Shown one piece after another: positions 1-10,599 of a stretch of DNA of 64,000 nt; the first letter of the stretch is position 1, and each line of letters begins with the position of its first letter. This DNA is from Dolomedes plantarius (taxonomy: Eukaryota > Arthropoda > Arachnida > Araneae > Dolomedidae), in NCBI GenBank assembly GCA_907164885.2, contig OU015499.1:149611149-149675148 (forward strand), given 5' to 3'. A program made the translations under genes and the position numbers. Under the pieces are notes generated by a model, which was not told where the DNA came from, did not search any database, and was given only the letters and a program-made list of their open reading frames with translations.

Positions 1-944
1 CCTGCTTTGCTGTGAAGATTGATTGATTACGGACTCATTGACGATTAAGGCAAATGCATTTTTACTTAGATTTATTTGACTTGATGTTTCGAATTGAATT
101 TTAATACAATAAACAGGATTGTGATGTCAACAAAACATCCATACATCGATTCGATTTTTTAACAGCGTCTGTCTGCCGCGCATCCAACCACGTGCACCAA
201 CAAGCTAAAGTTTGCTCGGTATCTCACGCATGTGGGCCGTGCTGTGCTGCCATCTGGCGTTCATTTTTTTCAACTTCTTGACGGCGCAACACTCTGGAAG
301 TGTCGTTTCACACCAAAGACGAATTTCGTTGGTATTTAAAGCAAGTTTTCATGAATTTGTTTGTATAGCAGCTTGTTGGGCGCTAACATGCGATAAATTT
401 TGTGTCTTAATTAAATTTAATCTTGTACGCGAAAATTCGAGTGTATCTAAAATTCATTAGAATGTGGAGACAATAGTTAGAAAATTGTTTTTGCAAGACG
501 TGGTCTGAAAGGAAATAACCGACTCCTATGGAGAAATTTCTAAACTTTAAGATCATTTCCAATTTACAGTTAGACACGTTTGAAGATAAAACTTGTGTGT
601 TTGTAAAAGATTTAAATTATGGGTCTTCAACCTGTGGCCCGCGGGCCAAGTGTGTCTCCTCGAAACATTTTGACCAGATAAAACGAAAGTTTGATATAAA
701 TTTGAAAAAAATATTTAGTACGGCAAATTGTCCCGGACAAAAATGATCAAGAACGCACGGGGAAAAGTAGCCTACTGCACATAGGCTTATCAAAATTATA
801 AACTGGTAACTGAATTCAGAATCTTACAACGAAATAACCACAATAAGCAGCATGCCAATGCTCTTTCCAGAACCTTACGTGCGTCTCATCCTCCTGCATT
901 CGTTCTGTTTGATGCAATATAAAGTACAAAATGCATTTCTTCAA
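1..944. other. AT-rich stretch without a recognisable gene
   Basis: No ORF here resembles a protein I know. Positions 620-650 (a short 'cttcaacctgtggcccgcgg' block) resemble the end of a hAT element, but no partner end or 8-bp duplication is visible, so I treat it as a possible fragment only. Confidence 0.4.
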
Positions 945-952
945 CTCTCATT

Positions 953-1831
953 TAGGGATGCGACATCGATGTCGATGTTTTCAAAACATCGATGTTTTGA
1001 TAAAGATATCGATGTTTTGATAAAGACATCGATGTTTTAAACATCGATTTATTGAAGCCCATGTTTTTTTAACATCGATGTATTTTGCTCGATGTTTTAC
1101 GTTGTCTCGATGTTTTTTTTTAATGAAAAAGTACCATAATAAAAAAAAATTACCACGTAGCATAATTTTCACACTCAGAAAATGTAAGTTCGAATTCTGA
1201 AAAAGACGAATAGAAAAGGGGGAACGATTCCTTAGCAAACATACAAATGGCAATCAACAACTAATGAACCAATCAGAGCGCTTGGAATGTTCCTAACACT
1301 CTAGAACCTTCCATGGAGTTTTATATTATAAATAGTATATACACGAGGGCAGCCATTTAAGTTTTTGTTTTGTTCTGTTTATATAAGTTGGCGTTAATAT
1401 TATTAGTATGATGCCACCCAAATGTACCGTTTCGAAATATTTTTGCAAAACCTCCGACAAATTGTCAAAATGCAATATTTGCCTTAAGTCCCTCAAAACT
1501 TCTGGCAATATCACGAATTTATCTGGACATTTGAAGGCAAAACATGGCGATATTAATAATGAGAATTTTCAGTCATCAATGTAGCCCAAGGCAAAAGCAA
1601 CCAAGTTTTTGTCATTTGTGTCAGCCCAATCAGAGAGTAAAATTAAATCACCACTCACCCCCACGACTAATCAAAGTAACATTAATGTTAAAGGTTACTA
1701 AACCAGTTTTAAAAAATGGATGTTCTAAAACATCGATGGTTTTTGTGTGATGTTTCATTAGCATTGATGTTTTAATATTGAATATCGATGTTTCAAAACA
1801 TCGATGTTTTGTTATCGATGTCGCATCCCTA
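953..1831 (+). mobile_element. Non-autonomous hAT transposon with BED-finger remnant
   Basis: Both ends carry the inverted repeat TAGGGATGCGACATCGAT (953-970 and, reversed, up to 1831). The element is flanked by a perfect 8-bp direct repeat, CTCTCATT, at 945-952 and 1832-1839, which is the target-site size of hAT elements. The ends are packed with repeats of 'acatcgatgttt' in both orientations (about 965-1100 and 1720-1820), probably subterminal transposase-binding repeats. At 879 bp it is far shorter than an autonomous hAT, and only the N-terminal BED finger of the transposase survives, so it is an internally deleted copy. The perfect duplication suggests a fairly recent insertion. Confidence 0.88.
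1408..1584 (+). pseudogene. BED zinc-finger N-terminus of a hAT transposase
   Basis: A 58-residue ORF starting with tandem ATGs (1408, 1411). It contains a BED-type finger: an aromatic pair (SKYF), Cys-x2-Cys in 'KCNICLKS', then 'TNLSGHLKAKH' giving the His-x4-His side. BED fingers bind DNA and stand at the N-terminus of many hAT transposases and of host genes derived from them. The ORF stops after the finger and no RNase H-like catalytic domain or hAT dimerisation region follows before the right terminus at 1831. It is therefore the retained first part of the transposase in a deleted element. A stand-alone BED peptide could in principle still bind the element ends, but there is no evidence that it is expressed. 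Confidence 0.75.
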
Positions 1832-2221
1832 CTCTCATTTTTGTTGTCTGTAGAAAATAATAAATAAAAACATTTTTTAATTAATTGTAGTTTGAAAGGC
1901 ACAAAATGCTTTTTAAAACACAACATACTCGTACACTGTTGTTGACCCATTTTCTTTCAATGAAAAATCACGCGACCGCAATAAAAATTTATTGGTAACA
2001 GCAAATTTGAAAAAAAAGGAAATGGTTACAAAAGAATAGAAAAACGAACCAAGCAAATTTTGAGAAACTATTTCACGAATCAATGATCTATAGATTTTGG
2101 ATACATATATTTTGCATAATAACGATAAAAAAAATTGTTTTTCTTATCCTCTACATTTTGTTTCTGCCAAATTTTATTAACTTAAACTTCCTATTTAAGT
2201 ATTAATATGTACAGGTAACAC

Positions 2222-2990
2222 ATCTATAACACGGTAGATAGGTTCCTAGAAAATGCCGTGTTGTGTGAAACCATGTTATATGAGACCAAGAGCCAGTACA
2301 AAAAGGGGGGTTACGTTCCGAAAACATATTAAAAACAAACATTTTTTTAAAGAATTCCATTGGAGCAACCTAATTTTTATTAAAAATATATATATGTATA
2401 TTTAACACAAAACGAAAAGAAACAAAAAAAATATTATTTTCATTTAATGCGACCTTAATTTAATAAATTTCTTCCTCATCACTGCTCAGTACAATCAAAC
2501 GGGAACGTTTTTTCGATTCAACGATAACACCTTCACTGTCAGAACCTTTTTCTTCATTTAGATTTCTTGCACCTTCTATCCTCTTTAAAAAATCTTAGTT
2601 TTGCTTTATTTGTTGGTTCTTACAAGGTCATTGTAGATTCACGGTATGGAGGTAGACAATTTTGCAGATCCTTTTTGAATTTTCGGCTTCTTTCAGCGGA
2701 AAGGTCTGCATTCAGGAAAAATGATTCAAGATTGTTACCTAAGCTTAGGCCTTCTTGTAATTTTATAGAGTTATAAATGAATAAATTATAATTTATTTAT
2801 ACATTTTCATGTAAAGCCATTATAGTTCATTATTCCTTCCCGTCATTATTTTAAGGTAATTTAGTTTTTAAATGTCTGAAACAAAAATCATGGTATCTAC
2901 TGCTGTAGAAGTACAGCGTTGTACAAAGGTTTTCGCAATTTTTTTTTATCGTGTTAGAGCAAAACCGTGTTACAGGTTGCAGTTTGGTTA
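2222..2990 (-). pseudogene. Pogo/Tigger-like transposase C-terminal relic
   Basis: Read on the minus strand, about 2765 to 2461 gives a broken reading frame that ends in an acidic tail ('VLSSDEEEIY' then stop), preceded by short runs such as 'ESFFLNADLSAER' and 'CLPPYRE'. This resembles the C-terminal region of pogo/Tigger-type transposases, which often end in acidic Ser/Asp/Glu runs. The flanks hold 'ataacacggt' at about 2227 and 'accgtgttaca' at about 2967, in inverted orientation, like degenerate pogo termini. Frames change and at least one stop lies inside, so it is not functional. The call rests on general resemblance only. Confidence 0.3.
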
Positions 2991-3431
2991 TGATAGCGAC
3001 GCGTTTTGAAAACCCAGTCTCCCACATGGAAGTCAAATCGAATGGAATCGATGTAGCCTTGTAGGACTGCTTCACACATTTAATAAAATCGTAGATTTGG
3101 AACATGGAAAAAAATATAAATAACACAGTGTAAATAATTAAATATGTGTGAATATAGAAAGCATAATCGTGAATTAAGTAATTCATCATGATTGACATTG
3201 ATTTCAGACTATCTGCGACCCCTCCCATTTTTGTCACGACTTCTCTGTGGGTCGCGACGTACTGCTCTGTTGCACTAATCACGAGTGATTTCTGAAAGCT
3301 AAATATATTGAAATATGTACAATTTACACCTTTAGGAGATTTTTCAAAGAACCAATTTTGGTGCACGAATATATAAGATAAGATATATAAATTAATAAAC
3401 AAATATATAAATATATATATATATATATATA
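2991..3431. other. AT-rich stretch, no gene recognised
   Basis: The only long frame here (minus strand, 2851-3402) has no known domain and is rich in aromatic and Ile codons as expected of random AT-rich DNA. The stretch ends in a short (TA)n run at about 3411-3431. Confidence 0.4.
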
Positions 3432-3756
3432 TGTAGTTGGCAACACCACTGAACTACTACTTCAACTGCCACTCCTCACTACTCCGGCGCGAAAACATCT
3501 TTATTGACTGAGAAAGAACACTGAGCGGATGTGTTCCGCAAGCTTCCGATATTGAGCAGAATAGCTCTGTTGAATAGCTCTGTTGTTGAGCAGAATAGCT
3601 CTATCTCTGAGAATAGCTCGTGTGTTTTTTTTTATTTCATCCAAATGTTCTTAAGTGTTAGTCCTGTTCTGTAAATATTGTCTCGTCTCATTAAATATTT
3701 AAAATGATTTAACGTTTAATTATTCCCTTCTAATGGATGGAGTTAGCACTCCATCC

Positions 3757-3760
<4 letters not shown>
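3432..3760 (-). mobile_element. LTR, minus orientation, inside a (TA)n array
   Basis: A 329-bp block with LTR-style ends: on the minus strand it starts TGTGGGATGG and ends CCAACTACA. A polyadenylation signal AATAAA (TTTATT at 3500-3505 on the plus strand) lies about 70 bp before its 3' end, as expected of an R-U5 junction. It interrupts a (TA)n array, with 'tata' on both sides as a possible 4-bp duplication. It could be a solo LTR, or the 3' LTR of the minus-strand Gypsy element just to the right, because orientation and order fit. No second copy is present on the right side of that element, so I cannot decide. Confidence 0.5.

Positions 3761-3850
<90 letters not shown>
3761..3850. repeat. 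(TA)n microsatellite
   Basis: About 90 bp of almost pure TA, lying between the LTR at 3432-3760 and the truncated 3' end of the Gypsy pol remnant. Confidence 0.95.
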
Positions 3851-3852
<2 letters not shown>

Positions 3853-3854
3853 AA

Positions 3855-5749
3855 ATTTCCCGACTATGCCTTTACTGGCGTTAGATAGTGGGTGGGTGGC
3901 TTTTAAGGGGATTCACTACCCTTAAATCTTTAAAACATTCGATTTTTTAAAAAAAATATATGTTAAAGCCTGATCATTTCTGAACAAAATAAAGCAAACC
4001 GCATGAAAATATTCCCTTTAGTTCCGGAGATATTCATAATCTAAATATTTAATTACTGATCAAGTGTATGGTAAGAAAAATTTTAAGCTCGTTTTCCTCA
4101 AAATGTAATTTTGTGTCACTCCGCATCTGATATCTCAAAAACTATGAAACTTAATTCCTTGAAATTTTTAACACTGCATAATCATGTTATTTTATTGCGT
4201 CTGAACTAGAATTATTGCAATCACTGCACATTTTGTTATTTTATCAGGGGTAAATTAATGCAAAAATTTAAGGAAATTTTAAGTATATTTTGAGAAGTTT
4301 TAAAAAAAATGGAAAGAATATTTTAATGTCGAATTTTTTATGTTCAATTGTATTTTGAATTATTTATTTTAAATATAAAACAGGAATTCTTCATTTAAGT
4401 GTAAAATTAATTTCATAGTTCTGCGCGCAAGCCAGTATACAATAAAAATACTTAAAAACAAGGTATATCTAAAGCATTTAAAAAAAATGATTTAAAATTA
4501 TTTTTAGAGTTGAAAATTTGTTTATTAAAATAAATATATCAAATTATCATATACATAAAATTTGGAAAAATTGGGTGTAAATTGAAATAGTTACGAAGAG
4601 TCAAAAAGTATGAAAATATGCCTAATTTCTTCGACTTAAGGGTCGTGAGTCCCCTTTTAAAACCCATTGCCCAACTTCAAATTTTTCCTCCCTACGATTT
4701 TTATCGTAGTACATCTGTTGCTTCCGCATCTGGTCATTAACTTGCTTGAGCTCGCGAAGCATCTCCTGAATATCAGCTAGTTGAAATTGAGGCGCTTGCC
4801 CCTATACGAAGAATAGACTGTCTAAAGGGGTGATAATTTTTCTGCCTAGAAAAACTTCGGGAGGTGTTTTGGCTGTCGAGTAGTGGACGGCCGAACGTAA
4901 TGCAAACGCAAACTGCTGTATATATTGATCCCATGTTTTATGATTGTTTTGTACAAATGCGCGAATCATTTTAACTACATTGCGATTTACCCGCTCCGCA
5001 ATATTCGACTGTGGTCTATAAGTGACCATTTTTGCATGTTTTATTTGAAGCCGGCGACACAGGTCCGTGAAAACTTCGCTGACAAACTGAACATCGTTAT
5101 CGCTAATAATTTTTACAGGGGCACCATATCGCAAAACATAATTATGTGTAAATGCATCAGCAAATGCTTTGGCTGAGGCTCTACGCAGGGGCATAATTTC
5201 GGTCCATTTTGAAAAATGGTCGACTATCACGAGTAAGAACCTGTATTTTCCACTTGCACTACGGGGATATGGGCCTAATGAATCTATCCCTACGATTTCA
5301 TTAGGGAACGTTGCCACGATACTTTGTAAAAAACCTGCGGGGCGGTAATTTATGTAGTTAGTACGCTGACAAGTGTAGCAGCTTTGAACGTACTGGGTGA
5401 CCCACTTCCTCATTTGGGGCCAGTAAACCACCTCATTAAGTCGAGAAAAAGTTTTTCGAATACCCATATGGCCGGCTGTAGGTAAATCGTGAAGAGTATG
5501 TAGAATGTGTGTTCTCATTGAACATGGAATGACGGGACGAATTTCACCATTCCGATTTGTAGATGCTTTGTAAAAAAGGACATCATCGACTAGTCCATAG
5601 TTCTGTGCTCTACCCTGTATAGCATGCAAATTAACTCCGGAAATTTGTTCGGGGTTTTCTAGGTATTTAACTATATCTCCGAATTCCAGGTCTTTACGAA
5701 GCTCTTCTTTTAACTGCGTTTTGTTATCGAGAACAATAGAAGTGAGCAT
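3855..5749 (-). pseudogene. Gypsy integrase (interrupted)
   Basis: The frame 5749-4802 carries the integrase N-terminal HHCC zinc-binding motif (LHDLPTAGH ... CYTCQ), then the RNase H-like core. The first catalytic Asp is in 'EIVGIDSLGPYP', the second in 'IISDNDVQF' and the Glu in 'NIAERVNR'. The usual Gly after the second catalytic motif is Asp here. Past the stop at 4802 the same coding trace continues with 'YYDKNRREEKFEVGQW', a typical chromodomain-less integrase tail, up to the MITE at 4660. It resumes left of the MITE (3902-3855) with '[15 protein letters not shown]'. It is joined to the upstream pol only through a frameshift near 5750. It inserted retrotransposon cDNA into chromosomes when intact. 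Confidence 0.88.
3903..4660. mobile_element. TTAA-flanked MITE inside the Gypsy integrase
   Basis: The 750-bp element (3907-4656) is bounded by TTAA on both sides (3903-3906 and 4657-4660). Its ends are imperfect inverted repeats: left GGGGATTCACTACCCTTAAA, right (reversed) AAGGGGACTCACGACCCTTA. The integrase C-terminal frame is read on both sides of it and continues in phase once a single TTAA is kept, so insertion with a TTAA target duplication is shown by the interrupted ORF itself. It has no coding capacity. TTAA targets are used by the piggyBac and Kolobok superfamilies; ends that begin with purines and GGG are unlike the CCC ends typical of piggyBac, so Kolobok is the better guess. Confidence 0.8.
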
Positions 5750-5750
5750 T

Positions 5751-6507
5751 TCACATTGGGTTATCGACTCCGTCTTGGTCTCTGCTTAAAGCATCCGCTA
5801 CCAGATTTCCTTTCCCCGGACGATGGTCAATGATTAAGTTGTATTCCTGGATCTTTAATGCCCAGCGAATGACACGGGGTGTAAAATTTTTGCCCGAGTA
5901 TAATCGGGTTAAAGCAGCATGATCAGTTATAACCCGAACCGGTTGTTCTGAAAAATAACAGCGAAATTTTTTGAGTGCTACGACAATAGCCAAACATTCC
6001 CTTTCAGTGGTTGTATAGTTCCGTTCTGCGGAATTTAAAGTTCGCGAAGTGAAAACGATAGGTTAGTTTTCCTGCATTAGTATAGCGCCGATTCCGACAT
6101 TAGAAACATCCGTTTGCACTACGAATTTTAGATTGTGATCTGGATGGCGTAGTACCGGAACTTGGATCAATTTCTGCTTTAATGTTTGGAAGGCGTTCTG
6201 GGCTTCGGAACTCCACGTAAATTTAGTGCGTTTCTTTCGCAATTTGTAAAGCGGTTCGGCGACTTCCGAGAATGCAGGTATAAATGTGCGGTAATATGAG
6301 CAAAGACCAAGAAACGACGAAAGTTGTTTTCCCGTTTGTGGGATTTGAAACGCTTTTACTGCGTCGATTTTAGATGAATCCGTTTGAACGCCCTGACGCG
6401 TAATTTTGAATCCTAAATACGGTAGTTCTTTGCGGACGAACTGACACTTTTTTGTATTTATTGTTAAGCCAGCCTGTTTTATCAGAGAGAGCACTTCCTG
6501 TAAAAGA
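5751..6507 (-). pseudogene. Gypsy reverse transcriptase end and RNase H
   Basis: This stretch is in the same frame as the gag-protease-RT ORF to its right and is separated from it by one TAA codon (6508-6510). It encodes the RT thumb/connection ('INTKKCQFVRKELPYLGF', 'LSSFLGLCSYYRTFIPAFS') followed by the RNase H domain, with the 'VVQTDVSNVGIGAILMQ' and 'RECLAIVVALKKFRCYF' type motifs and 'VITDHAALTRLYSGK'. A second in-frame TAA (6061-6063) cuts the RNase H domain soon after its first catalytic Asp. It ends at a frameshift around 5750, before the integrase. Both stops are single events in an otherwise open frame, so decay is moderate. Confidence 0.88.
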
Positions 6508-6509
6508 GC

Positions 6510-8234
6510 TTAGTGCTCGGTTAAAGTTTCCCCCGTAATAATTATGTCGTCGAGGTATACGGCAACGTTCTTTCCTAAAACAGGTCTGAGCACTATATCC
6601 ATAAGTTTTTGGAATGTGCCAGGTGCGCCATTGTGTCCAAAGGGCATGCGACGAAACGCAAAAGTGCCTTTTTTTGTTATAAACGCCGTTTTTTTAACGT
6701 CTTCAGCAGCCATAGGTACTTGGAAAAACCCGGATGTTAAATCTAAAGTAGTCATGTATTTAAATGACGTTAAACTATGAAGAATATCCTCAATTATTGG
6801 CATAGGATATGTAGAGAATTTTGTTACTTTATTCAGCCCCCTGTAATCAACTGCAAATCTCCAGGCTTCGGGATCAGTAATAGGCAAATTGCCTTTTTTT
6901 CTACATAACACAACCGGACTTGCCCACGGACTATCGACCGGTGAAATAATATTTTGGAGAAGCATTTTATCAATATGAATGTCTATAACATTCTGCTTGT
7001 TTGTATCGTACCTATATGGGCGGGTGCGAATAGGGGGACTGTCTCCCGTATCAATTTTGTGAGTTGTAACGTGAGTAATACCCGGCTTGTCTGAAAATAC
7101 CTCGGCAAATTTGTTTAAAGTAGTCTGTAAACGAACTTTTTCGTTTTCTTTTAAGTCCGTTTTCGACAAGTCAACCGGAACGGGCAGCGCAGCTTCTTTG
7201 GACTGTTGGTGCATCTGCACCGAGATAGAATTCTGCTTGAAATTTAGTGCTACATTACACGAGTAGCAAAAATCAATCCCTCGGATAACCCCCTGTTGCA
7301 TATTTCGCATTACATGAAAAACAAGGTTGTTTGTTTGGGATTGTATACTAATGTGTGCCAATAATGAGCCTAATATTTGGCATTCTTCCCCTTGAGCTGA
7401 AAGTGTTCGTAATTTATTATGTGTGTTTAAGCGCTTCATGTCATAATGCGATTTGAAGTACTTTTCTGACATGTACGACCTTTCGCTGCCGGTATCAAGT
7501 AAAGTTGTTATGGGAATTGAATCAATTTGCAAGTGCACGTAAGGTAGTTGCACATTTTTTAATGTAAGCGCACTAACGTTACTATAACGTTGAGCTTTAC
7601 TATCATGCCGTCCACGATGTCGATTTGAAACTCGCGAAAAATTTTGGCTGGGGGGAATAAAACTTCTTGTACCTGAGTGAGGGTAAGGGGTAGCGAAGAA
7701 ATGCCTATTGTCATGTTTAGCTAAAGCTTGAAGGAGGGTAACCTTTCTTGTAATATTTTGATTGTCCAAAAACTCTTGAACACTTGAATTCAAACGTTGG
7801 ATAACTATTTTTAAGATTACCGCTTCCGTCATCCCTTCTAAATATTCCTCACACTTTATAATCTTTTCCGTAGCAAAATCTAACGCAGACTGACCTTCAC
7901 GTTGCCTTAGCGAATAAATTTCCGCTTCTATTTGACTTTGATTAAAGGTCTTGGGAAAAGCGTGAAGAAACTGTTGCTTGAATGACGAATAGTCAAAAAT
8001 CAGATTACTGCTTTGCATACACATGTAACACTGATATGCACTACCTCTTAAAGCGGCTAGAGCAATTTTAAGTTTTTCCCCCTCTGGGGTGCATTGTTGC
8101 TGAAAGTAATGCTCAATTTTCTTTAGGAATTGGCTTGAGGGGCCGCCATTGAAGGTGGCTTCGAATGGCGCAATTTGCTGAACCATAATTACCCGAGGAA
8201 AATTTCCAACAGGGTTTTGTTCTACAACACTCAT
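6510..8234 (-). CDS. Gypsy gag-like region, protease and RT palm (partial pol)
   Basis: A 574-residue ORF. Residues 1 to about 215 are a gag-like capsid region without a CCHC knuckle; a basic stretch (about 203-216) stands in its place. An aspartic protease follows, with active site 'LLDTGS' at residues 246-250. The reverse transcriptase begins around residue 390, with 'RFAVDYRGLNK', 'TTLDLTSGFFQVPM' and the catalytic 'YLDDI' near residue 562. The ORF stops at a TAA inside the RT, so RNase H and integrase are cut off. Gag and pol share one frame here, as in several Gypsy lineages that lack a frameshift site. The ATG at 8234 is the first in frame. Its role was capsid formation and cDNA synthesis for retrotransposition. 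Confidence 0.88.
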   Translation of the reverse strand: MSVVEQNPVGNFPRVIMVQQIAPFEATFNGGPSSQFLKKIEHYFQQQCTPEGEKLKIALAALRGSAYQCYMCMQSSNLIFDYSSFKQQFLHAFPKTFNQSQIEAEIYSLRQREGQSALDFATEKIIKCEEYLEGMTEAVILKIVIQRLNSSVQEFLDNQNITRKVTLLQALAKHDNRHFFATPYPHSGTRSFIPPSQNFSRVSNRHRGRHDSKAQRYSNVSALTLKNVQLPYVHLQIDSIPITTLLDTGSERSYMSEKYFKSHYDMKRLNTHNKLRTLSAQGEECQILGSLLAHISIQSQTNNLVFHVMRNMQQGVIRGIDFCYSCNVALNFKQNSISVQMHQQSKEAALPVPVDLSKTDLKENEKVRLQTTLNKFAEVFSDKPGITHVTTHKIDTGDSPPIRTRPYRYDTNKQNVIDIHIDKMLLQNIISPVDSPWASPVVLCRKKGNLPITDPEAWRFAVDYRGLNKVTKFSTYPMPIIEDILHSLTSFKYMTTLDLTSGFFQVPMAAEDVKKTAFITKKGTFAFRRMPFGHNGAPGTFQKLMDIVLRPVLGKNVAVYLDDIIITGETLTEH

Positions 8235-8346
8235 TTTAAAATAGTATATAAGTATAATAACAAGATACTTTCACAATTTAATTTTATCAATATCAGAATA
8301 TAACACAGTATAAAGTTCAAACTTCAAATATGTTGTTCGTTATAAA

Positions 8347-8860
8347 TGTAACGAGAACAACCAGGGTATATATAAACTTTCGGGAGCCAGTATGGAGAGT
8401 AGTTCACTTCTACCCGCACTTGGGTGTATATAATTTGAAGTGGCACTCTAAAGGAATTTGATACAAACACAGTTTATACATGAAACAATGTTTATTGAAT
8501 TCGTTTCACATATATAATTTGCTTTTACAGCAATAAGCATACGTACTACTTGTACGGAATATATATTAGCATTCAATAAAAATGCACTTTGCAATACTCA
8601 CAAACTAGAGAGTCAAACCAGCAGTTCTGCCACGTAAACTTTGGGCCCCCAAGTACAAGCGCCGGTTAACACCTGTAGCTGCTTACCTCGTAGCTCCCTT
8701 AACTCGCTTATCTATCAACCTTAACAACCTTTTTTTTCTAATTAAGCTGCATGGTATTTATACCAAGCGGGTATGCCGAAAATTAGCATATCTCAAGCAG
8801 CTTTAATTTATTCACTCAAAAGTTCGATTCTTGTGAATCGAATCTTATGTATACCTTACA
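8347..8860 (-). other. Candidate 5' LTR of the Gypsy element
   Basis: On the minus strand this block runs from TGTAAGGTATAC to GTTCTCGTTACA. It contains a TATA box (TATAAATA, plus-strand 8755-8762) and a polyadenylation signal (AATAAA, plus-strand 8491-8496), in the order expected of an LTR. It lies just upstream of the gag start. No second copy is found on the other side and the sequence after its end is not a clear tRNA primer-binding site, so the exact ends are uncertain. Confidence 0.35.
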
Positions 8861-9284
8861 CCGTATTATCTGTAATTTGAGTATTACCTGTTATAATGTG
8901 GCTGTAGTGTTCATTGTAACCGTTCATATTATGTTTACAATTACAATTACCAGGAGAAGCATCAACTACATTTTTTGAAATATTATTATAGTTGAAAATA
9001 TAGCGACCCAACGGTCTACTATATTTGAAGCTATTATATATTTTTATATTGTTCAAAGGAAAGTATTTCATATTCTGATTTAATATTTTGGTAAATGGTA
9101 TGATTATTTTTGTATAATTATGGTATAATTATGGATGTAATTATTTTTATTTGTGTAGAAGAACATATGAATGCCGAAATGATTTAAATATTTTCGCTAA
9201 CTAAGTACATCTAGTTTTATTACGGGTTCTCCCCTGAAACCTCCATGGTATAAAGTTCACTTGTCCACGAATGGTTTGATGTAG
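8861..9284. other. AT-rich stretch, no gene recognised
   Basis: Only a short meaningless frame is present (minus, 8856-9071). No repeats with clear ends. Confidence 0.4.
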
Positions 9285-9640
9285 TCTTCACCTTCCTTAG
9301 CAGGCCTCCACAATTACCAGTTCTCAGTCCAATGGAGCATTTGTGGGACGAGGTCGCAAGGGGCATCAGGCAGATGATCCAATCTTAGGGCCTGTTCACA
9401 TAGGAGTCCGTTGCGTGGCGTTAAGGGAAAGATGACGTTGAGACGAAAATAAACCAATCATAGGCGTTAAAAATTTCATTGCCAATCGTTTGGAGGCCTA
9501 TGATTGGCCCTTAAAGAACTGAAAAGGGCAGTTCATCGGGTAGGGTCTCAGATTCCTCAAGCCATCTTCCAATATCTCATAGGGAATCGAAACAGCATTG
9601 ACAGCAAAAGATGGCGGAATGACGCACTGGATAGGTGGTC
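9285..9640 (+). pseudogene. Tc1-like transposase C-terminal relic
   Basis: At about 9292-9384 a plus-strand frame gives 'RPPQLPVLSPMEHLWDEV', the catalytic-Glu region of Tc1/mariner transposases (consensus [12 protein letters not shown]; here the 'DLNPI' is altered). After an inserted MITE (9388-9510) a frame with 'QIPQAIFQYLIG' follows, resembling the C-terminal helix region of the same family. N-terminal and first catalytic parts are absent. It is a small fossil of a Tc1 element. Confidence 0.6.
9385..9513. mobile_element. Harbinger-type MITE, internally deleted
   Basis: Bounded by TTA at 9385-9387 and 9511-9513, the 3-bp target type of PIF/Harbinger elements. The left end GGGCCTGTTCACATAGGAGT and the following 110 bases match the MITE at 38324-38499. 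The right end keeps only 'CCTATG...GGCCC', so this copy has lost most of its right part. It sits inside the Tc1 relic and so is younger than it. Confidence 0.7.
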
Positions 9641-9811
9641 ATAATAAATTGGGCACTTCGTATGCACACTTATCAGCTGTGATTGAATAATTCAGTTTAT
9701 GGCCGATTAAACGTATTCTTTCTAATTCCAATGTGGATTTCAGCCTTCACCGGTCGGAGGGAAAACGCATTAATGATAAGAATGAAAAAAAAATTATATC
9801 CCTAGTTAATT

Positions 9812-9992
9812 AGTCCGACCCAGGGATCCGGTTATCAGTATATTCCTCTCGTAAAAGTGAACAAAATTTGTCCCTTTTCATGAATGAAACTGAATAATTA
9901 CAAGATAAAAAGACTTTTTATATACCATGTTTTTAAATTTTCTATTGAATCACATAAACTTGATAATTCTATGTATTAATAAATACTTTTTT
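9812..9992 (-). repeat. Dispersed repeat, inverted copy of 60832-61013
   Basis: About 180 bp that match, on the opposite strand, the segment at 60832-61013, including the 'cattcatgaaaagggac' and 'ttttacgagaggaatatac' blocks. In the distant locus part of this unit is amplified as a 199-bp tandem repeat; here there is only one copy. Confidence 0.8.
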
Positions 9993-10243
9993 AAAATTTT
10001 TTGATGAATTATCCCATCAACTTGAAAGAAAATGATGAAATGCGTAATAAAGAGAGCAATTATAAGAAATTTTCGAACATTTATTTATTGAATAACATAT
10101 ATAAACACATTACCTGAATAATTTCGCTATTTCGTTCATAGGTTCAATATTACGTTAATAGATGGCGCCTGTAGCGCAGTTACTTTTGGCTCCAGACGCT
10201 ACTCGTATTTTAACGTAATGAATTTTAAAATATGGAATAAAGA

Positions 10244-10276
10244 TGGCACCGCGGGCCGCCAGTTGGAAACCCCTGA
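10244..10276. repeat. Possible hAT terminal fragment
   Basis: Read on the minus strand it gives CAGGGGTTTCCAACTGGCGG, a form very common at hAT termini. No matching second end or 8-bp duplication is visible nearby. Confidence 0.35.
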
Positions 10277-10599
10277 TGTATATATATATAACATAGTTTT
10301 TCGAAATTCCTTTGAAAACATAAGTTCAAATACACACTGTAGACTATATTATTGAGGATGCAGCTCTTATCTGACGAGATACAAAATAGATAAGGTAGCA
10401 AACCTTTGGAATAATTGTTATCTATATATTTAAGTTGCTAAGCCGACTTTTCGGGGCAGTCCGTGAGAGAAACCTGCTGCATCAATGTGCTTCATTTTGA
10501 TCTTAAACGAAAGATTGTTATATGTAGATTTGTCAAATTTCGTTTTTGTAACCGCAATTTCTATTCATTAGCAATCATTTACAATTAAAAATTGATTTC

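Larger units (their letters stand above)
3851..8860 (-). mobile_element. Decayed Ty3/Gypsy LTR retrotransposon
   Basis: On the minus strand, reading from right to left, the order is gag-like region, aspartic protease, reverse transcriptase, RNase H, integrase: the Ty3/Gypsy order. The coding part spans 8234 down to about 3855. It is damaged by two in-frame TAA stops (6508-6510 and 6061-6063), a frameshift near 5750, and a 750-bp MITE inserted in the integrase C-terminus (3907-4656). The 3' end is cut off at a (TA)n array. A candidate 5' LTR (8347-8860) is listed separately. There is no envelope-like ORF. The element cannot encode its own polyprotein any longer. Confidence 0.9.

Noticed and set aside
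3432..3760. Firm assignment of this LTR to the adjacent Gypsy element
   Set aside because: Orientation fits, but no matching second LTR was found and the candidate 5' LTR at 8347-8860 is different.
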